A stretch of DNA of 7,630 nt, from assembly GCA_900317795.1 (NCBI GenBank), contig ONIF01000084.1, positions 1 to 7,630 on the forward strand. Direction: 5' to 3'. Both the position numbers and the translations under genes were made by a program. Below the pieces are notes generated by a model that was not told the DNA's origin, made no database searches, and worked only from the letters and a program-made list of their open reading frames with translations. Shown in pieces: positions 7,103 to 7,630 of this stretch. The stretch is from an uncultured Eubacteriales bacterium. Lineage in GTDB: Bacteria; Bacillota; Clostridia; Oscillospirales; Acutalibacteraceae. Position 1 is the first letter of the stretch. Each line of letters begins with the position of its first letter.

Positions 7103-7138
7103 ATTTCAATGAAAATTTTATTTGACAAACATTGAAAT
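7103..7138. promoter_or_regulatory. 9-bp inverted repeat straddling the HMA gene -35 box (candidate operator)
   Basis: ATTTCAATG at 7103-7111 and its exact reverse complement CATTGAAAT at 7130-7138, separated by 18 nt that contain the -35 hexamer (7122-7127). The right arm falls in the promoter spacer. The placement suits a repressor site, but the arms do not match a metal-regulator box I recognise (for example the CopY box TACAnnTGTA), and AT-rich DNA gives such repeats by chance. Confidence 0.35.
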
Positions 7139-7150
7139 ATGGTTTAGAAT
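7122..7150 (+). promoter_or_regulatory. Sigma-A promoter of the HMA-domain gene
   Basis: -35 TTGACA (7122-7127) matches consensus exactly; -10 TAGAAT (7145-7150) differs at one base; spacing is 17 nt. Predicted start near 7157, leaving a leader of about 28 nt that holds the RBS. Confidence 0.85.
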
Positions 7151-7170
7151 ATGAATGTAATCTATTTTGC

Positions 7171-7177
7171 AGAGGTG
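7171..7177 (+). promoter_or_regulatory. Ribosome binding site deciding a TTG start
   Basis: AGAGGTG, 7 nt upstream of TTG 7185. An earlier in-frame TTG at 7167 would place this site inside the coding sequence and lacks its own RBS, so TTG 7185 is the better start. Confidence 0.75.
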
Positions 7178-7184
7178 TTTTGGG

Positions 7185-7436
7185 TTGGTAAAAATAATTT
7201 TGGGCGTAGAAGGTATGATGTGCGGAATGTGTGAAGCACACATGAATGATGCTGTAAGAAATCACTTTAAAGTGAAAATGGTTTCCGCCTCTCATAAAAA
7301 CAATTCTGTCGAGATAATTGCAGAAAATGATATTTCAAGAGATGAACTTGAAAAAGTAGTGGAACAAACAGGATATAAACTTGTTTCTTACGATTCTGAA
7401 CCATACGAAAAGAAAAAGGGATTTCTGTTTTTTTAA
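7185..7436 (+). CDS. HMA-domain (CopZ-like) heavy-metal-binding protein
   Basis: A single ferredoxin-like heavy-metal-associated domain, 83 aa, cytoplasmic. The metal site is the GMMCGMC motif at residues 10-16, with C13 and C16 as ligands, which in CopZ/Atx1-type chaperones bind Cu(I); HMA domains can also bind other soft or transition metals. The later ELEKVVEQTGYKLVS matches the last helix and strand of the fold. A short Lys-rich then aromatic tail (EKKKGFLFF) follows and is found in similar small proteins of gut Clostridia. Starts at TTG 7185, chosen from the RBS. Monocistronic: own promoter upstream, strong terminator downstream, and transcribed away from the activase operon. No copper ATPase or metal regulator is in the window, so the metal and the delivery partner are unknown. 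Confidence 0.88.
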   Translation: MVKIILGVEGMMCGMCEAHMNDAVRNHFKVKMVSASHKNNSVEIIAENDISRDELEKVVEQTGYKLVSYDSEPYEKKKGFLFF

Positions 7437-7474
7437 AAAAACGTGATTTGTTTTTTTCATGTTTTCCTCCTTTC

Positions 7475-7526
7475 ATGCCGACAGTCTGCTTTTTGGATAT
7501 TTGCAGGACTGTCGGTATATTTTTTT
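7475..7526 (+). terminator. Intrinsic terminator of the HMA-domain gene
   Basis: Stem CCGACAGTC (7478-7486) with GACTGTCGG (7507-7515), extendable outward by three pairs including one G-U (7475-7486 / 7507-7518) and inward by TGC/GCA (7487-7489 / 7503-7505) across a bulge, followed by seven T at 7520-7526. A second, weak AT-rich hairpin (AAAAAAAC at 7435-7442 with GTTTTTTT at 7450-7457) lies directly at the stop codon and may add to termination. Confidence 0.85.
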
Positions 7527-7556
7527 GTTAAATTTTTGTAAATTTTGAAAAACCTC

Positions 7557-7585
7557 TTGACAATTATTTGGACATGATATATAAT
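7557..7585 (+). promoter_or_regulatory. Consensus sigma-A promoter for a gene beyond the window
   Basis: TTGACA (7557-7562) and TATAAT (7580-7585), both exact, with 17-nt spacing. Predicted start near 7591-7593. It immediately follows the HMA gene terminator, so it opens an independent plus-strand transcript whose leader resembles a T-box. Confidence 0.88.
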
Positions 7586-7591
7586 GTTGGC

Positions 7592-7630
7592 AGATAAACC
7601 GATGACGAAGTGTAAGTAGGCTTTGAGAAT
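7592..7630 (+). ncRNA. Probable 5' end of a T-box leader, truncated by the window
   Basis: Starting at the predicted transcription start, the leader shows GATGA (7601-7605), then GAAG (7607-7610) and AGTA within AAGTAG (7614-7619). This order resembles the 5' strand of T-box Stem I: the purine-rich kink-turn side, then the AGUA half of the S-turn. The specifier loop, the antiterminator with its conserved T-box sequence, the terminator and the regulated gene (usually an aminoacyl-tRNA synthetase, amino-acid biosynthesis or transport gene) would lie beyond 7630, so the call rests on about 20 informative bases. Confidence 0.5.

Noticed and set aside
7041..7295. Minus-strand 84-codon frame across the intergenic region and the start of the HMA gene
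   Set aside because: It runs through a consensus plus-strand promoter and RBS, and its translation is low-complexity and unlike any protein I know.

Overview
The window reads as chromosomal DNA of a low-GC Gram-positive anaerobe. The AT-rich composition, strong purine-rich ribosome binding sites, consensus sigma-A promoters, TTG start and gene content (a large activase/DUF2229 protein, COG3581, a short HMA protein, a probable T-box leader) fit Clostridia, most likely an Oscillospiraceae/Ruminococcus-type gut bacterium. That placement is inference from family distribution, not from a marker gene.

Five genes on the minus strand fill about 2-6940. In transcription order they are: (1) a 968-residue protein with two BcrA/D-type (ASKHA) activase domains followed by a DUF2229/COG3580 region; (2) a 444-residue COG3581 protein, which in many Firmicutes is fused to the first as one chain of about 1400 residues; (3) a monotopic phosphoglycosyl (sugar) transferase only 6 nt further on; then a hairpin with T-tracts on both sides; (4) a Nudix hydrolase; and (5) a 23S rRNA m5U methyltransferase of the RlmD/RlmCD type that overlaps or abuts the Nudix gene. 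Genes 1-3 look like one transcription unit. Genes 4-5 form a second, probably reached by readthrough of the hairpin or from a promoter I could not find.

From about 6941 to 7184 lies a divergent intergenic region. A good sigma-A promoter, flanked by a 9-bp inverted repeat, drives a small plus-strand HMA-domain (CopZ-like) metal-binding protein that ends in a strong intrinsic terminator. The last 75 bases hold a near-perfect sigma-A promoter and then what looks like the 5' end of a T-box leader, cut off by the window edge; its regulated gene lies outside.

The most interesting part is the split activase/COG3581 pair. Both activase domains keep the two cysteines that ligate the [4Fe-4S] cluster in HgdC-type activators, with the same 39-residue spacing. 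The C-terminus of the first protein is written in a heptanucleotide repeat array that places stop codons in all six frames exactly where the usual fusion protein is interrupted. The physiological substrate of this family is unknown to me.
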